Notes under the pieces: generated by a model
What the model was told of the DNA's origin: nothing
What the model saw: the letters and a program-made list of their open reading frames with translations, nothing else
Database searches by the model: none
Shown: positions 35,344-48,768 of the stretch, piece after piece
How positions within the stretch are numbered: the stretch's first letter is position 1
How the letters are laid out: each line of letters begins with the position of its first letter
Made by a program: the position numbers and the translations under genes
DNA from: Orthonyx spaldingii
Lineage: Eukaryota; Chordata; Aves; Passeriformes; Orthonychidae
Length of the DNA stretch: 64,000 nucleotides
Assembly: GCA_013397795.1 (NCBI GenBank)
Contig: VZTJ01002643.1
Coordinates: 241,389 to 305,388, forward strand
Direction of reading: 5' to 3'

Positions 35344-37439
35344 GGAGCAACAAGTCCTTGCAGCAATCCCACCCCGGGTGAGATGATGGGATGTGGGATA
35401 TTGATACTGAGGTGGTTTTGTAGTGAAATCCATTTATTTGGGTGAACATGCTGCAGTTTGCAACGAATAATTATTTGTCAATGGCAAACCCCAATTCCGT
35501 TCTTTGCTCCAAACTCAAACATTCCTCACAGAATCAAATGAAATGATGCAGCATAACTTATACCCTTATTTGAAGCTGTATCATCTCCTATGAAATTCCT
35601 GTGAGCAGCTCTTTTATTGAGAAGTATTTCTCCTATCAGTGCCACTTTTATGTTGGAATCTTTGTACACAACGCGAAGCTGGGCAGAGAAATGTGTTCTT
35701 TCTTTGTCACTCATCCCTGTAAACCCCAAAGACAAACAGCTGGAATTCCTGGGGGTAAGGCAGAAGCATTTATCACTCCAAATTCTGGAACATAAAGCCT
35801 GGGAGATCAGGCTGGTTTCTGAATTCTGAGAAACAACTGACATTCCACTCCAGGAAAAAAGGAGGGGAAGGCTGGAATTTACTCGAGAGCTTTCACAGTG
35901 GAAGGAAAAAAACAGGGTGAAAACCACCATGTTACAGACATAAAGGAGAGATGAGATTTATCTGGGATTACTTCTTTTAAAATCCTAGGTGAGCTGAAAT
36001 AATTCTTAAGAAATGGGTTAGGCCCTGTTAAGTTTTATTTAATAACCCTCAGTGCAATACCCGGCTCTGATCCAGCAGCTCGTGTGCAGGCACCTCAAGG
36101 CAACGATATTTTTCCACCCCTCTGTTACAGATAAGAGAATTAAGGGAAGGAAAGGTGAAGCTGGGTGGCAGCAGAAGTCAGAAAAGGAGCCCTGTGGGTT
36201 TTTCAGTGTAGCTTCCCTGATCTTATGTAATTAGGAGAGGTCACTTTATTGTGCAAGTAATAATTTCGTTCATTCTGGGATAATTGTTTTGAGTGCAGGG
36301 TGGTGAAAGCTGATCCTTGCAGGGGTGTTTTCCCAGTCCTTCGGTGCCTGTGCTGGCTGAGGGGGAATACATGGTGAGTGATCAAATCTGCCAAGCACTG
36401 GGAACTGCCACTGCTGGGACTTAAATTATTTAATTCATCCTTGAAATCTGCACACACATCTCCGGGAAAGAAAGAGCTCCTTCACAGACGGGTTTTGCTA
36501 TCCAGGTATTTTTTGGATAGCTTCAGTTCTTGAGCTGCCATGGACATTTCTGACTTTTTCCCTCTTCACTCATCAAAGTCCTCTCAGTCCTGCCTGGCTG
36601 CAGAGCCATGAGCTCTCCCAAACTCATCTGTATCAACCCAAAACACAGTGCTGAGATCTTTAGTTCTGTCTCCTCCTGGAGTTAATTGCAAGCTCTCCCA
36701 GCTGATTCTGGAATTTTCAAGCTGTTTTTTTCACTCCCTGAGATGCAGGCGTTGTATTTGGGGAGGATTTTTAGAAACTGCTTTGGTTTCCTCACGCAGG
36801 TTGTGAATTTTGAAGTGCTCTGCCCTTCCTGCAGCAGTGGCCCTTGCTTTGATCTGGTTAAACTCCTGAGAGGGGAGCCCTGGGGCTTTCCTCGCTGTGG
36901 GAAGGAAATGTGGATTGTTTCTTGAGGTAAAAAAAAACCCCCAAACCACTGCCTTTGAAATGTGTTCAGTGAGGAAAGTGTGCAAGGTTAGTGCAGCCCT
37001 GGGGCGACAGCAGCGTCTGCTCCACGTCTACACGAGTTTGACATTGTGGGGTTTTTAAACACAAAGCTGCTGCAAGCAGAGCCCTGCACAGCACCGAGCA
37101 GTGGCAGCTCTGCCCAAAATCCCTGCCATGCTGGGAGCTGCATCAATTAATGCAGCCAAATTAGCACCTCGCCAAGGAGCCTGAGCGGGGTCGTGTTTGA
37201 GGAGAGAACAACTTGATTTTCAGCTGAGAAGGGGCTGGGAGAGGACTTTGAAGTGGTGGAGTTGGTACTCAGGTGTGCCACGGGGACTCTGAAGGTTTGG
37301 GGTGGGTTCTGCTGATTTTGGGTTTGGTTTTGGTGGGGTCCTGTGGAGTGACCCCGTTCAGTGCTCTCATCCCTGTTTGCTTTTCCTGTATGGGATCAAT
37401 GCAGTGCCAAAAACCTGCAAAACAACGCTGTGTTTTCCT
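35344..37439. other. Unique non-coding stretch
   Basis: Nothing recognised. Minus-strand frames of 130 and 134 codons near 34980-35930 overlap the CR1 fragment or unique DNA and show no known domain. Confidence 0.5.
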
Positions 37440-37473
37440 AGAATCCAGGATGGCTTGGATGGAATGGAAGGGA
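37440..37473 (-). mobile_element. Possible CR1 3'-tip relic
   Basis: AGAATCCAGGATGGCTTGG followed by ATGGAATGGAAGGGAC resembles the antisense CR1 tip AGAATCCCAGGATGGTTTGG, TTGGAAGGGAC. Only about 35 bp, so chance similarity is possible. Confidence 0.4.
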
Positions 37474-37513
37474 CAGATTTCGTATTATTTTTCCAACTTT
37501 CATTGCGTTTGTA

Positions 37514-37564
37514 ATAAAATTATTGATGTATCAAGGAAATTCTCTGTATTATCAATAATTTTAT
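37514..37564. repeat. Perfect 14-bp inverted repeat, 23-bp loop
   Basis: The left arm ATAAAATTATTGAT (37514-37527) is the exact reverse complement of the right arm ATCAATAATTTTAT (37551-37564). The outer flanks do not pair. The stem is too short and AT-rich for a typical pre-miRNA. Confidence 0.85.
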
Positions 37565-39826
37565 GCCTTTACTTTACACTCTCAGCCTCACACGTCCCAG
37601 TGTTAGACGAGGTGTTGTCATGACCTATTCCTAAAAATCCAGCGTATTTTAGTGACTTAAAGGATGAGATTTTGTCCTTGAACTGTGTTTCAGTAATGTC
37701 TGTGACTTTTTAACGTCTCAGGCCAGTATCTGAAGTATGGTACAAGATACCTGCCCTAACCTTGCTGGTGTGTGAAGGTTTCTGACCATGTGACAGCTGT
37801 AGTTTTGACCCAAAATCCCTCCTTGGAGCTCTCTGGACCAATCCATCTCTTTCCAGGGAAGACTGTGGTACTCCAAATTCCACACCCTTATGTAGAGTTT
37901 AAATCCTTGAACAGACAGGGATCACCCTGTGTGTGTGCAGGTTGTTGTGGAGCCAGTTCCTGTTGATAAATGAAGTGCCAGACCTTTAATCATAATCTTT
38001 AATCTCATGTCCAGCTTCGGGTTAATTATTCAGAGCTGCTGGAATCAATTTTGGAATGATGCACACAGGAAAACTCTTCAGTGACATCCAGGGCTCTACA
38101 CGTGTGCTTAAACACCTTATTAGGTGCTTTTCCCTCAGAAATATTCTGTATTCTTGGGGTCAGGTGCTTAATTGGAGGGGGAGGTTGTTAGGAGAGAAAC
38201 AAGAGGAAAATTTAGGGCATTCCTAGAGAGAGAATCTTTTTCTTGACCAGTGGTAGCGGGACTGAACTTGGCCAAAATTTTCAAAGAAAAATGTTAAATT
38301 TACTTATTTTAGGTATTCCTGAAAGCATTCCTTGGTGATGGGGAGTTTTGGGTTTATTTGTGTGGGTTTGCTGTGTTTCTCGTGGTGGTTTTGGGCGTTT
38401 TTTGGGATGAATTGATTTGGAGCCATTTGGAACATTCTCCTGCCAGTGCCTGGAGCATTTCTCCCACAGCCAATGGTAAATGGGAACTGCACTCCAGAAA
38501 TGTGATTTAAAACTCCTGACAGTGAGTGATTCCCCCCAAGAATCACCTGGAAAGTGAACAGCTAAAACCCCATTCCAGGGGGATGATGGAGAGGTTGAAG
38601 TACACCTTCCACAGCCATGAAAACCCCAAGCTGGTTGGAAAAATAAGTGCATTTAAGCCTGATTATTTGAAGTGGTGCATCCTAGAGGCACAAGGATGCT
38701 GGTGGGTTTGTTCCATGTATTTTTAACCCCACAAATATCCAGAGCACTGTACAAAGTGTTGAAATCCCATCACAAGACTGTGAATGTAGCTGTAAATTTA
38801 AACAAATTAAGTTTTTAATTCTTTAGCAAAGCCGTGATTTTTTAAAAATCTGTTTGAATTTGATAATTTTTCTAGAGATTTCACTCCTTTAATTTGCTGT
38901 TACCTTTGTGGCAAAATCCTGAGGGAATTCATTAAACTGAATTAGGGGAGGAATGTCATCCTTGGCAGGATGTGTTTTGTTGTATTGTCCCAAACCCAGG
39001 GTTATTTTGACAGGGAAATAATGGAGATAGCCATGATTTAAAGAACGGCAGGAATTCCTGACAGGAATGGGGATCTGTCCTTGTTGGGAGCCAGCCTGGG
39101 GTGCTTGATCATGGGTATTGATTCAGCCCATCAAAATTTGTTGTGGGAAAGGTAATTTGTGCTCCGACCTTCAGACAGCTCTCAGCTGGAATGGAAAAAC
39201 ACGGCCCAGATCCTTGCAGATGGGTCTGCTCATCACTGGCTCCAAGGAAATGCAGGATGGATGGGAGAGTTCAAGCAGCCGTGCAGGCTGGAAGGACTTT
39301 CCAGCGGAAAAAGCATATGGAAATATCTGTTCCATAGGCACCGCTATGCTTAAAATTCAGTCAGAAATCTCAAGGGATAGAAGAATTACAGCTCCCAGAA
39401 AGTGAAAAAACCTCTTTCCCTGCTCTGTTTTTCAATTCCATTATATTATTTTCATTGTAGATGCGAGGTCTTGCTAATTTTATTTTGGTTTAGGCCAATT
39501 CCAGGTCTGGGAATGGTGCAGACGCTGGGGGAGGGTGCAAGGATTTGAAGGGTTAAAGATGTATTTAACCAAGGTTTAAGATGTGACTTTAAGACGAGGT
39601 TTAAGATGATAACCAAGGTTTCAGATGATTTAACTGAGAGTTGAGATGTATTGTAGCTACTGTAGGGGTTCAAGATGTACTTAAAGAACAGAGTGATGAG
39701 AAATGGTTGGGAATGGGATGGACATCACTCCAAAGGCAAGGAACGGAGCGGGGACTCTGATTCCCAATTCGTTTCACGAAAGTGACCTGGTAGGGAATCT
39801 TTTAACAGGATGATCTGAAGTATCTT
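37565..39826. other. Non-coding stretch with a degenerate minisatellite
   Basis: Unique apart from the tandem array at 39549-39688, listed separately. Confidence 0.5.
39549..39688. repeat. Degenerate 19-27 bp tandem array, about 6 units
   Basis: Repeated cores AGGTTTAAGATG, AGGTTTCAGATG, GAGTTGAGATGT and GGGGTTCAAGATGTAC alternate with TTTAACCAA-type spacers. Unit length varies, so this is an old, decayed minisatellite. Confidence 0.75.
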
Positions 39827-40101
39827 CATGGAATGACAGAATGATTTGGGATGGAGGGGATGCTCAGAACCATCCCATCCCACCCCTGCCATGGCAGAGA
39901 CACCTCCCACTGTCCCAGGGTGTTCCAAGACTCGTCCAACCTGGCCTTGGACACTTCCAGGGATCCAGGGGCAGCCACAGCTGCTCTGGGCACCCTGTGC
40001 CAGGGTCTGCCCACCCTCACAGGGAACAATTCCCTCCCAATAACCCATCTAAATCTACTCTGCCAGTTTGGAGCCATTCCCCCTGTCCTGTCCATACCAG
40101 G
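39827..40101 (-). mobile_element. CR1 LINE fragment
   Basis: GACAGAATGATTTGGGATGG, CACCCCTGCCATGGCAGAG, ACCTGGCCTTGGACACTTCC, CAGCCACAGCTGCTCTGGGC, CCCACCCTCACAGGGAACAA and GAGCCATTCCCCCTGTCCTG follow the antisense order. About 275 bp. The frames of 105-113 codons over it come from the element. Confidence 0.95.
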
Positions 40102-43100
40102 ATACCGTGTCCAGTCACAGTAGGGTGGGTGGGTCAGAGGCACCAGGTACAGCTTGGTTCAGAGAAAAATCTGAGTGATTAGAAGAAGAAAGAAGGAAAG
40201 AAATATTAAACATTGGAGTAAATTTCCAGGGAAGTGTAGGGCTGTTCCTTGCTGGAGACATTCATGGCTGGACACGGACCTGGTTGATGGACAGTGGTGG
40301 ACAAAGTGACCTCCACAGCTCCCTCCAGTTGAGCTTCTCCTGCAGCCCCCAGGTCTCTGCTCTGGGGCCACCCACAGCAATGTGTTGCAGCACAGGAGGT
40401 TCTTCTCTCCTCCCACCCCTCCCCACAGTCAAACGTTGTTACAAGCCTCGGGGTAAAAGCAGCTCAGAGTCGGCTGCGATGTGGTTTTCTGCACATTAAA
40501 ATGTTTAAGGAATTTAAAAGTGTGCAATTTTATGAAAACAGACACCCTCAGGCTGCTGCTTGAGGAGCTGGAGACAGGAATTCTGTTTCAAAGCTGATTC
40601 AGATGCCTGGGGTTGTATCAGAAAATGCTCCTGCTTACGTGGGGCTGGTGCCTGCGGTGGGTTCGAGCAGCCGAGAGCCTCCAGCCTTTGTGTCTGCTGG
40701 ATCTGGAACAGGCAACGGCACAAGTTCTGTTTTGGGGGATTTATGTACAAGGCTGCCGTGCCTGGAAACTCAAGAATTTGTATTATTCAAGATATTTTCC
40801 TTCCTCTGCTTTTGGTAGGGATATAGATGCAGTTTTCAGTTTTGTTGGAGTTGAAATCCCCTTGGATTGGGATTTTTTCCCCCCAAAATGACAGGAGTAA
40901 TCAGCCCTGTGCGCTCGAATCGCTCCGGAATGAAGTTTCAAGTGGAACAGCGTGGGAGCTATTTCATTATCTCAGGACTTATTCCACAATTAGGAAGCAA
41001 CATTTTCAAATTTCATTTCCTTGTGTAGCTTCTTGAGGCAGCCCTGGCCTGTGACAGGCTGAGCTGCAGCAGGAACGGGGTTCGTTTGTTAACTGCAGGC
41101 AGCAGGCGTCGAAAGGTTCTGCACTTGGGCAGGAACACCCCTGTATTTGCATACCTCAGCTGGAACTGCTCAGCCCTGGGCTTTCAAAGGAGCTCAGGAA
41201 GTTGCTTTTCTCTTTGAAAACCCTAAACTTCAGAAGAAATTTTTTTTTTTTTTTTTGTTATTTTTGCAGTGACTCTGTCGTTTCACAGCCATCAAGAAGA
41301 AATGCTGATTAACTCAAGTTCAGTGGCTCTGCCCTTCCTTAGCCCAGCTCCTTGGAGTTATCTTGGAGATTTTGTTCTGTTGTTGTGTCCTAAGTTTGTC
41401 AATTCCTCAGTAATATTTCTGAAAATCTCTCCTTTCTAAACAAATGGCTCTTATCTTTTGTCTGGGCTGTTGGGGCTTCATCTCCCATCCTTTATCTCTT
41501 ATCCCTTCCAGTCCTCTTGGAAGCTGCTGGATCGTTGCTGTTGTTTCTGGCACTGACAGCCCCATCAATTCTGTATCCCTTCACTGGTCCCCTTTCTTCC
41601 TACTGCATCAAGATAAACTCTTATTTTTATTTCTGCAGACTTTGTTTTCTCTCTGCTGTTGGCTCCCATCTCATTGTCCTCTTGCTGTTGGCTCCTGTGT
41701 CCATCCCTCCTTGTTTCAGGCACAGTTCCCTGTTATCAGACCTTTCCTGTTCTGCAGGGGCCAAAACTTGCTTAAAAATTAGAAAAAAACAGTGATTAGG
41801 GTTGACCAGTGTGATTTAGCTCTCCCCAAGATGCCCACAGGCAGCCACCCACCTTTCCAGCCAGAGGATGTGTGCTGGGGGATTGCAGAGTCCCATCAAG
41901 CGTCTCCTCTGGCACATTTTTTATCCTCCTCAAAAGCAAGGAAAATGCCAGGGAAGCTTGGTGGTGTGTAGGGAATGCTGCCTTTCCCAGTGAGGTGCTG
42001 GGAGGGCGATGCTCCCTGTTTTACTCCAGGAAGTTGGACAATGGAGCCAATCTGCTCGGTGAACTTTGGTTATGTGAACTCAATTTAAATTTTAGCACTA
42101 TTTTCCTGCTGGTGTGGTTGCAGCACTTCTGTGCTCAGGCCTGAATCGTTTATTCCTGATGAATTTGCTGTTGTGAGTGGTTAAAGTTTCTTCGCTTCTC
42201 ATTTCATTTATGCCAAAAAAAGCTTTTTGTTCCAAGAAAGCCATTGGTTCCCTACCAAGAACAATCCCGAGAACAATTCCAGACTGATCTGGGATCTGAC
42301 TGATGCAGAGTTGGAAAACTCAAGCCTGGCAAAGTACTGAGCTTTTGTGTTCCTGACCCTTTTGCTGTCTTTGTGCCTCGCTCCCTGTGGGCTCAGCACA
42401 AACCTCTCCCTGGGGAAGGATCCACCTCTTGTTTTCACTGCTCACACTCAAGACACCTCTTGCTCTCTCCAGCACAACCTGGGGATGATGTTTAGTGGAC
42501 AAGTTCTGGCTTTAACCATTCCCAGTTACTTAAACCCATTCCAAGGGCAAACAGTTGTTTGCAATAGCAGAGGATAACACCCAAGTGTGCAATCTGGTTT
42601 GTCCAAAAAACCCACACAACTCCTCAAAACCAGCGTGGCCTAAACTGAAATGGAGTCATTGCAAGATAATTACCATCCCTTGGCTACCTGAGGGTGCAAA
42701 GGTGCATTTGATCCCATTCCTGTGAGGACCTGATTACATTATGGTGATGAGAGTCTTCGGAGCCGCATTGTTGTTACGGGAAAGCTTTTTTAGAATTCAG
42801 CACAGCAATAATTCACTTCCTTTGATCAGAAGAAATGTCAAATACATTCAAATTTGAGCTGGAGATCATATAAACAAGCCCAGTGCTTTCAGTAGTGCAG
42901 GGTTAACACAAAAAAAGTAATTAAAGCACTTCAATAGCATTTCTCAGAAAGCATATGTAGGGACTAGCAACAAAGCACAGAATCTTACCCCGCTTCTCAT
43001 TATTCTCCAGGTTAATAAAAGGTATTTTTACATCAGATTGATGGTTGTCCACATATTCAAAACACTTTCGTTCCTGGCAGTGTCAGATATTCTTCCTTTT

Positions 43101-46100
43101 CCACCTTGTCCAAGGGGAGAAAGGCACCTCTGGGGAACTGCACTGCTGCTAAACCAACCACCCAGGAATCTTCAGAGGGGCTCCAGGTGACAATATCACC
43201 CCTGAATTGTCTTGTTACTGAATTAGGAAACTGGGCAGAATTTTATAATTCAATTATAAAATTGAGTAAAACAGCAAATTTATTTTATATTGTGGCTTCC
43301 TCAGAGAGGAGCCTGTTAGGAGAACATGGCAAAGTTCTTGGCCTGTGTGCAGCAGGTGGGAAACTTTGAGGTATGTTGTTAGGAGAACTGAATTTTCCTT
43401 GTTTCTAAAGTTTTTTCTTAGTGGCTAACTCAGGATCAAGAATTTGTTCAGGCTGGTGTGAAAACAGCTGTCAAAACTCACTGCAACCATCTAGTGAAGG
43501 ATGGAAAGATTTTACAGCTGCTTCTGCTGCCCCACAGTGATGTTCATGTGTGGGATAAGAACTGTGGGTGGTGTGTGTGAAGAGGAACAGCCTAATTAGA
43601 GAAGAGGGAGAATCTGCTTTTTCCTTCTGTTCCTCAATCCCACCACAGGGAATGGGCTCAGGAATGATGGGTTTGGGTTTTTTTGGTTGTAATCTGGGTC
43701 CACAAAAGTCCCTGGACTGATTTCTACAACACTCTCAGGCAGGGGATGTGGTTCTGGGGGTTGACCAGGAGTTGGACTTTGAGACTTGTGGCTATTCCAT
43801 GGGGATATTCCATGTGGATATTCCATGATTCCCTAGACTGGTGTCCATGTGATGGCAATGAAAGTGGTTCCAATGAGCTGCTGAGCTGGAGCAGTTACTG
43901 CAGGTAGCAGAGGGAGGAAATGATGCTGAGTTGGGAGTTACCAAATGTGTGTGAGTTGATGTGTGGTGCAGTAACCACACCGTGCAAATTCCTAAGGAAA
44001 GCATTCCTAAAAAGAAGCAATTTCAAGGATGAGAGTTAACCACGTCTGGGACAAGTTTATAATCCAGAACGTGGACATATAGTGACTCAAGTCTTGTCTC
44101 TGAGCAAAGCTGAATGGGAAAACAGGGAAAATATTCCCTCCTCTCCCCTGCATCCGGTGTGTTCCATGCCAGGAGTGTGCTCTGCTAAACAACTTTTCGA
44201 GGCACAGCAATAATAGAGTTTTTTTATAAATGCTTGATATGCATTCCATCCATGGACAGAACTGGTTAAGTGGGCTCTAGTGAGAAGGATCCGTGAGGAA
44301 AAACCAGGAGTGTGTTATTCCGAGGCAATGGTTTTAGTGCACAGGGTTTGCACTGTGCATCTGTATCTGCGAGCAGACGCTGCTTTGTGTCACTGGCCAA
44401 AATTTTCATGCTCTGCTTCAGCAGACAGACTTGCAGAATAATAAACAAGATTTCTGTATGTGTGACTGCAGCAAATACTTGTTGACGGTGACTGCTGTAT
44501 TTCTTTCAGAAGTCCTGCCAGCTTTAATTAACTCAGGTTTATTCTGAACCGCGCCGAGATTAGGAACTTGTTTGCAGTCTATTTGCATTGTAATACACAA
44601 AGCAGAACATCGCTCTGCCCGTGTCTCCCTGACTGCAAACCTGTCTCTGGCTTTCCACAAGTGACTCTGAACCCTGGCCATCTTCTCTGCTCCATTTAGC
44701 TCCTGCTTTTTTAGCACAGGTTTGGGGGCACTCGCAGGGTTGGAAAGGTGGGGGAGAGGGCGATCGCCTGCCAGGCTCTGCCTGTGATTGTCAGACCCAG
44801 CAGCCATCAGGCTCTCAGCATTTTTTGTCAGATGTGCTCGTATCATGCTTCAGGGGTTTTCCACATCACCTTCTCTTCGTGCCTTCTGTCTGTGAGCACT
44901 TGAGGTCTCTGATTCAGGGACTGGGCTGGGATCTCCTCGAGGCCGGAGTTGCCTCCCACTGATGCTGTGCAGTGCTTGGAGCAGGGCGTGGATCCTGGGG
45001 TGTGTTGTGTGTGTGAACTCAGCTCTAATTATTCAAGCGTTGTACAAACACACATTTACCTGCCTTTGTCAGGTTATCCATAAAGCTCCAGAACTTATTC
45101 TCCCAGTGTTTCTCTGTTCATCACAGGCTCTGCCAGGGCTGCTGCTGCACCTCCTCCTGCTGCTCCCACCCCTGCTCACTCTGCTCTCAGCAATCTCCTT
45201 AAAATTTAACTTCTGGGTTAATGAAACAGAGCAAAGCCTGTTCTCCCTGGCAGCACAACTGGCCAAAATGACAGTTCCCACTCTGGCTGGGACAGAGATT
45301 GATGCTTGTGTGCTGTAGAGGAAAAAAGCTCCGGTAGAGCTGGGGAGAGAAGGGAAAACACAGGGATAATGGAAATGGAGGATAAACAAGTGCTGCTGCT
45401 TAGTTTATTAGATGATTGTGCTGGATTGGCTTGGACATGATTTGTTTTCTTTTGCAGGGGAAGGGAAAAGCAAAGTTCTTCACACCACTGCATTGTGTGG
45501 TTTATGTTGTAGGGAAATTGGTTTCTAATGTTGATATATTTCAACTCACCCCTTCAGCTTTCAGTACTGAAACCCGTAATTATCTGTAGGGAAATGTTTT
45601 CATGACAACAGGCTAGGCTCTGATTTAACCAGGAGGTGCTGTCACCACCTCTCCAGGGGCACTGAGAGCTGTGTTTGCTCCTTCTCCGTGCTCACATCGT
45701 GGAAAAGAGGAGCTTTACCTTGTGCCCTTGTAACAAAACCTTTATCCCTCTGCTGCCCTCCTGACCATGCTGCCATCCCCCCACTCCTGGAAGAGACATC
45801 CACCCCCTCCAAAGGGAGAGGTGCTGGGAAGAGCTGAGCTGTGGCCAAAATAGTGCTGGAAAGGTGACTTTTGGTTTAGTGCAGAGCTCGCCTTCATTTC
45901 TGCTGCTGCTCCAAGCTGGCCTGGGTCAAGTGTTCCACTTAACAGTGGAGAGCCTCAGTGCTGGGAGCAGCCCCAGGAATGGTCCTGCTGAGGGGATAAA
46001 AGCCCTCAGAACACAGTTACTCAGCGTGGGTGGAAATGGAGAGCTCCAGGCTTTTAAAAACAAACATTTCTGGCCCAGCAAGCCAGAGAGAGCCCAGCCA

Positions 46101-48768
46101 AGGAGCCACCTGCTCCTGCTCTCGTTTGAAGTGGAACTTAAGTCTCCTCTCGTGTCATAAATGCTTTGAGTTATTGCCACCTATCAAACACTAATATTAT
46201 TTTATATAATGGAGCCCTTTGTGCTCCTCTGAAGGATCAGCAAAACTATAATCGTTGCCTGAAGGGCTTTAAAATTTCAAGTATTTTTGCTTGATGGTTC
46301 TGGGAGGTGTTTTTTTTAAAGAAGTCCTGTCCCAGGGGAGCTGCTCTCCTCTCCACAAGCAGGAACACGGGAACTCCTTGTGCTCTAATGAGAGCTGTGC
46401 CTGCATGAGGACCCACTAAGAGATTCCATGGAACAAAGCTCAGCCTCCACAATATAAAACGCAATGGGAAAAAGATAAACTTGTCGAAGGCCTCCTTCTG
46501 ATCTTGCCCAACATCAATTTGAAAGTGATGGAAAGTCAGAGATTCCCATAGACTCACTCTTTGTGGTAAAACAGGGGGTTTTTTTTATTTCTTTCCCTTT
46601 CCTGTAGTCGGTCTCTCTCCCCCTGCTCAGAGGCTGCTCGGGTCCTTCTGGTTCATCACCCAAACCTGCCCTGAGGGCAGGCTGCCCTCACCTCCAGAGC
46701 TTCCCTGTCCACTCCTGCCAGCCCCATCCATCAAGTGAACAGGCTGGAGGAAAACAGGAGCTGCTCGAGCTGCCAGCCTGAAATAAATCACAGCTCTGAG
46801 CAGCACCAGCTTCTCACTCCCTCTTTTCCTGCCTCATCACTGCCTCCAAGATTCCCAGCTCTTGGCATGGCTCTGGAAGGAGCTTGGCTTTTGTGCCAAG
46901 ATTTTCAGAGCCAAAGAGGCTGGGAATGGTGGGAATGTGGGATCTGGGGCTGCCCAGACCATTGAGACAAGGCCTTGTGTTGCTGGGTCATCCCTGTGCC
47001 AGCTGGGAATTCAGGGTTGGAAGGTGCTCATCCACAGGCACTTGGAAAAAATGGCAGCATTGATTTAATTACTTATTATTAACTAATAATAATAGAAAAC
47101 AGATTCTACGTCATTGTATGTGATCCACATCCAGAGAACTACATGAAAGTTGTCCTTTTCCCTCGTTAAGGAATGACAAGGCTGCTGTGCTGTGGTGGGA
47201 ATTCTGGGATAAAATTTGGAGGTCCTAATTTACAGTTTGTTTATGACTGAGATGCAGAATTTATTTATGAAAAGTAGTAAACAAAAGTATGAAAAATAAT
47301 TCAAATTTCTTGGTAGGGCTTTTGCAGAAAGTCAATGGTACAAGACCTGCAGAACATAAAGTAAGGGTGGAACAGGAATTCTTCCCTTCCTCCTAAGAAA
47401 TGAAAAAAGTAGGAGTAAAAAGCCTACTCTGAGTTTTGAAAACATGCTGTGTTTGATGAATCACAGCCACTCTCTCTTGAATGACTTTACTTAAAGGTGC
47501 TGGTGCATTGCAAGTTTAATTCATCTGCTTTGAAATCTGTCTGGAAGCTGCCTTGCTCCAAGGAGCACTCAGTGAGTCCGGACAGGATGGATGAAGTGAC
47601 AAATGGTTCTGTAAACATCCCTGACCATGGTGCACAAACATGGAAACACTCATGGACTGCCTCGATGGAGGAGAACCAGCAGCTCCTTGGAGCTGGGGCT
47701 TGGGAAATTCAGCGTGTGGATGTGTGAGCAAAGCTCTTGTCAAGAACAAGGCAGTTAATTTTAGTAATTTTTTATTTTCAAAACCATTTTGGATCTCTAA
47801 TCTTGACTTCTAGACACCTAACTTAAAACCATGCCTGCTTTGATCCTCATTTCAGGTGTTTATTTGTTTTATAGGATTCATTTTGCTCATTTTCACCCCA
47901 CTAAAAGGCAAACTCATGGTTAACATGATACCTTTAATTTTCTCTTTTTTTATTTCTCCTTTTTATAGCACACTTTGGGACGCCTCTTTCCTCCCCACCT
48001 TAATTTTAATCATGCTCCGAGAGCAGCCTTTATATTATTCAGGCAATCTTGGTGGAATAAAAAATGGAAATTGCGATTTGTCCTTGATGGCTCCATTTCC
48101 CGGGGAGATGTAAACACGCCGGGCTTCACTTCCCGCTTTCTAAAGCGAGACTTCCAGGTGTGTCAGGCTTACACATGGAGCATCAGGAGCTTTAAAATGT
48201 TTTTCCTGTCGGGATGGGAGCCACAGCAACGTCGGCATTTGATGCAATGCCCCGGCCCATGCTCGCTCTAATAGAGGTCGTTACAATGCGTGTTTTGAAA
48301 GTGGTGTTATTGATGAGCTGCTGCTCTGCAGAACCCAGATTGCCTTTCCAGTCTGCTTTCTGCTCACAAGTTGTTTTCTCGGTGGGAAATAAATTGTTTT
48401 CACTGTGGGAAATGTTGGTTGTTTACTAATAAGTTGTTTTCTCGCTGGGAATAGATTTTGAATGTTAAGATGGAAGATGGGGCTTTGCTTTGTGCTGGGG
48501 AAGGAAACACAATAAGCCTCAAGTCCTTGAGCTATGGGGACTTTTTAAACAGAAGATTGATGGTGTCCTGTGTCAATCTTGCACCTCAGAGGTTTTGAAG
48601 AGGACACAGGGAATTGTGTCTTGGCAGTCACTCAGAACTGAAGGGGTTGTGGTCCAGCAGAGGCTGCCTGTTGATGGAAGAGGAGGATGGATTTCACTGG
48701 ACCTTGTGCTCATCTGCAGCTCTTCCAGGGGAAGATCTCTGCCTTTTTCATTTCACTGCTATCACAGA
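40102..48768. other. Long repeat-poor non-coding stretch
   Basis: This is the longest part of the window with no recognised interspersed repeat. It holds a T17 tract (41240-41256), a 13-bp tandem triplet (43794-43833) and two CpG-retaining blocks at about 44520-44770 and 48073-48290. Frames of up to 142 codons (minus, 44418-44846) and 112 codons (plus, 41444-41782) have no recognisable domain. Spliced exons could be hidden here but cannot be identified without comparison. Confidence 0.45.
43794..43833. repeat. 13-bp tandem repeat, 3 copies
   Basis: ATTCCATGGGGAT, ATTCCATGTGGAT and ATTCCATGATTCC are head to tail. Confidence 0.85.

Noticed and set aside
43484..43497. Reverse-strand CTCF-like motif TCACTAGATGGTTG, convergent with the 33 kb motif
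   Set aside because: Shares TCACTAGATGG with the 33 kb site but loses the GGC end (11 of 14), so a loop-anchor pair is not supported.
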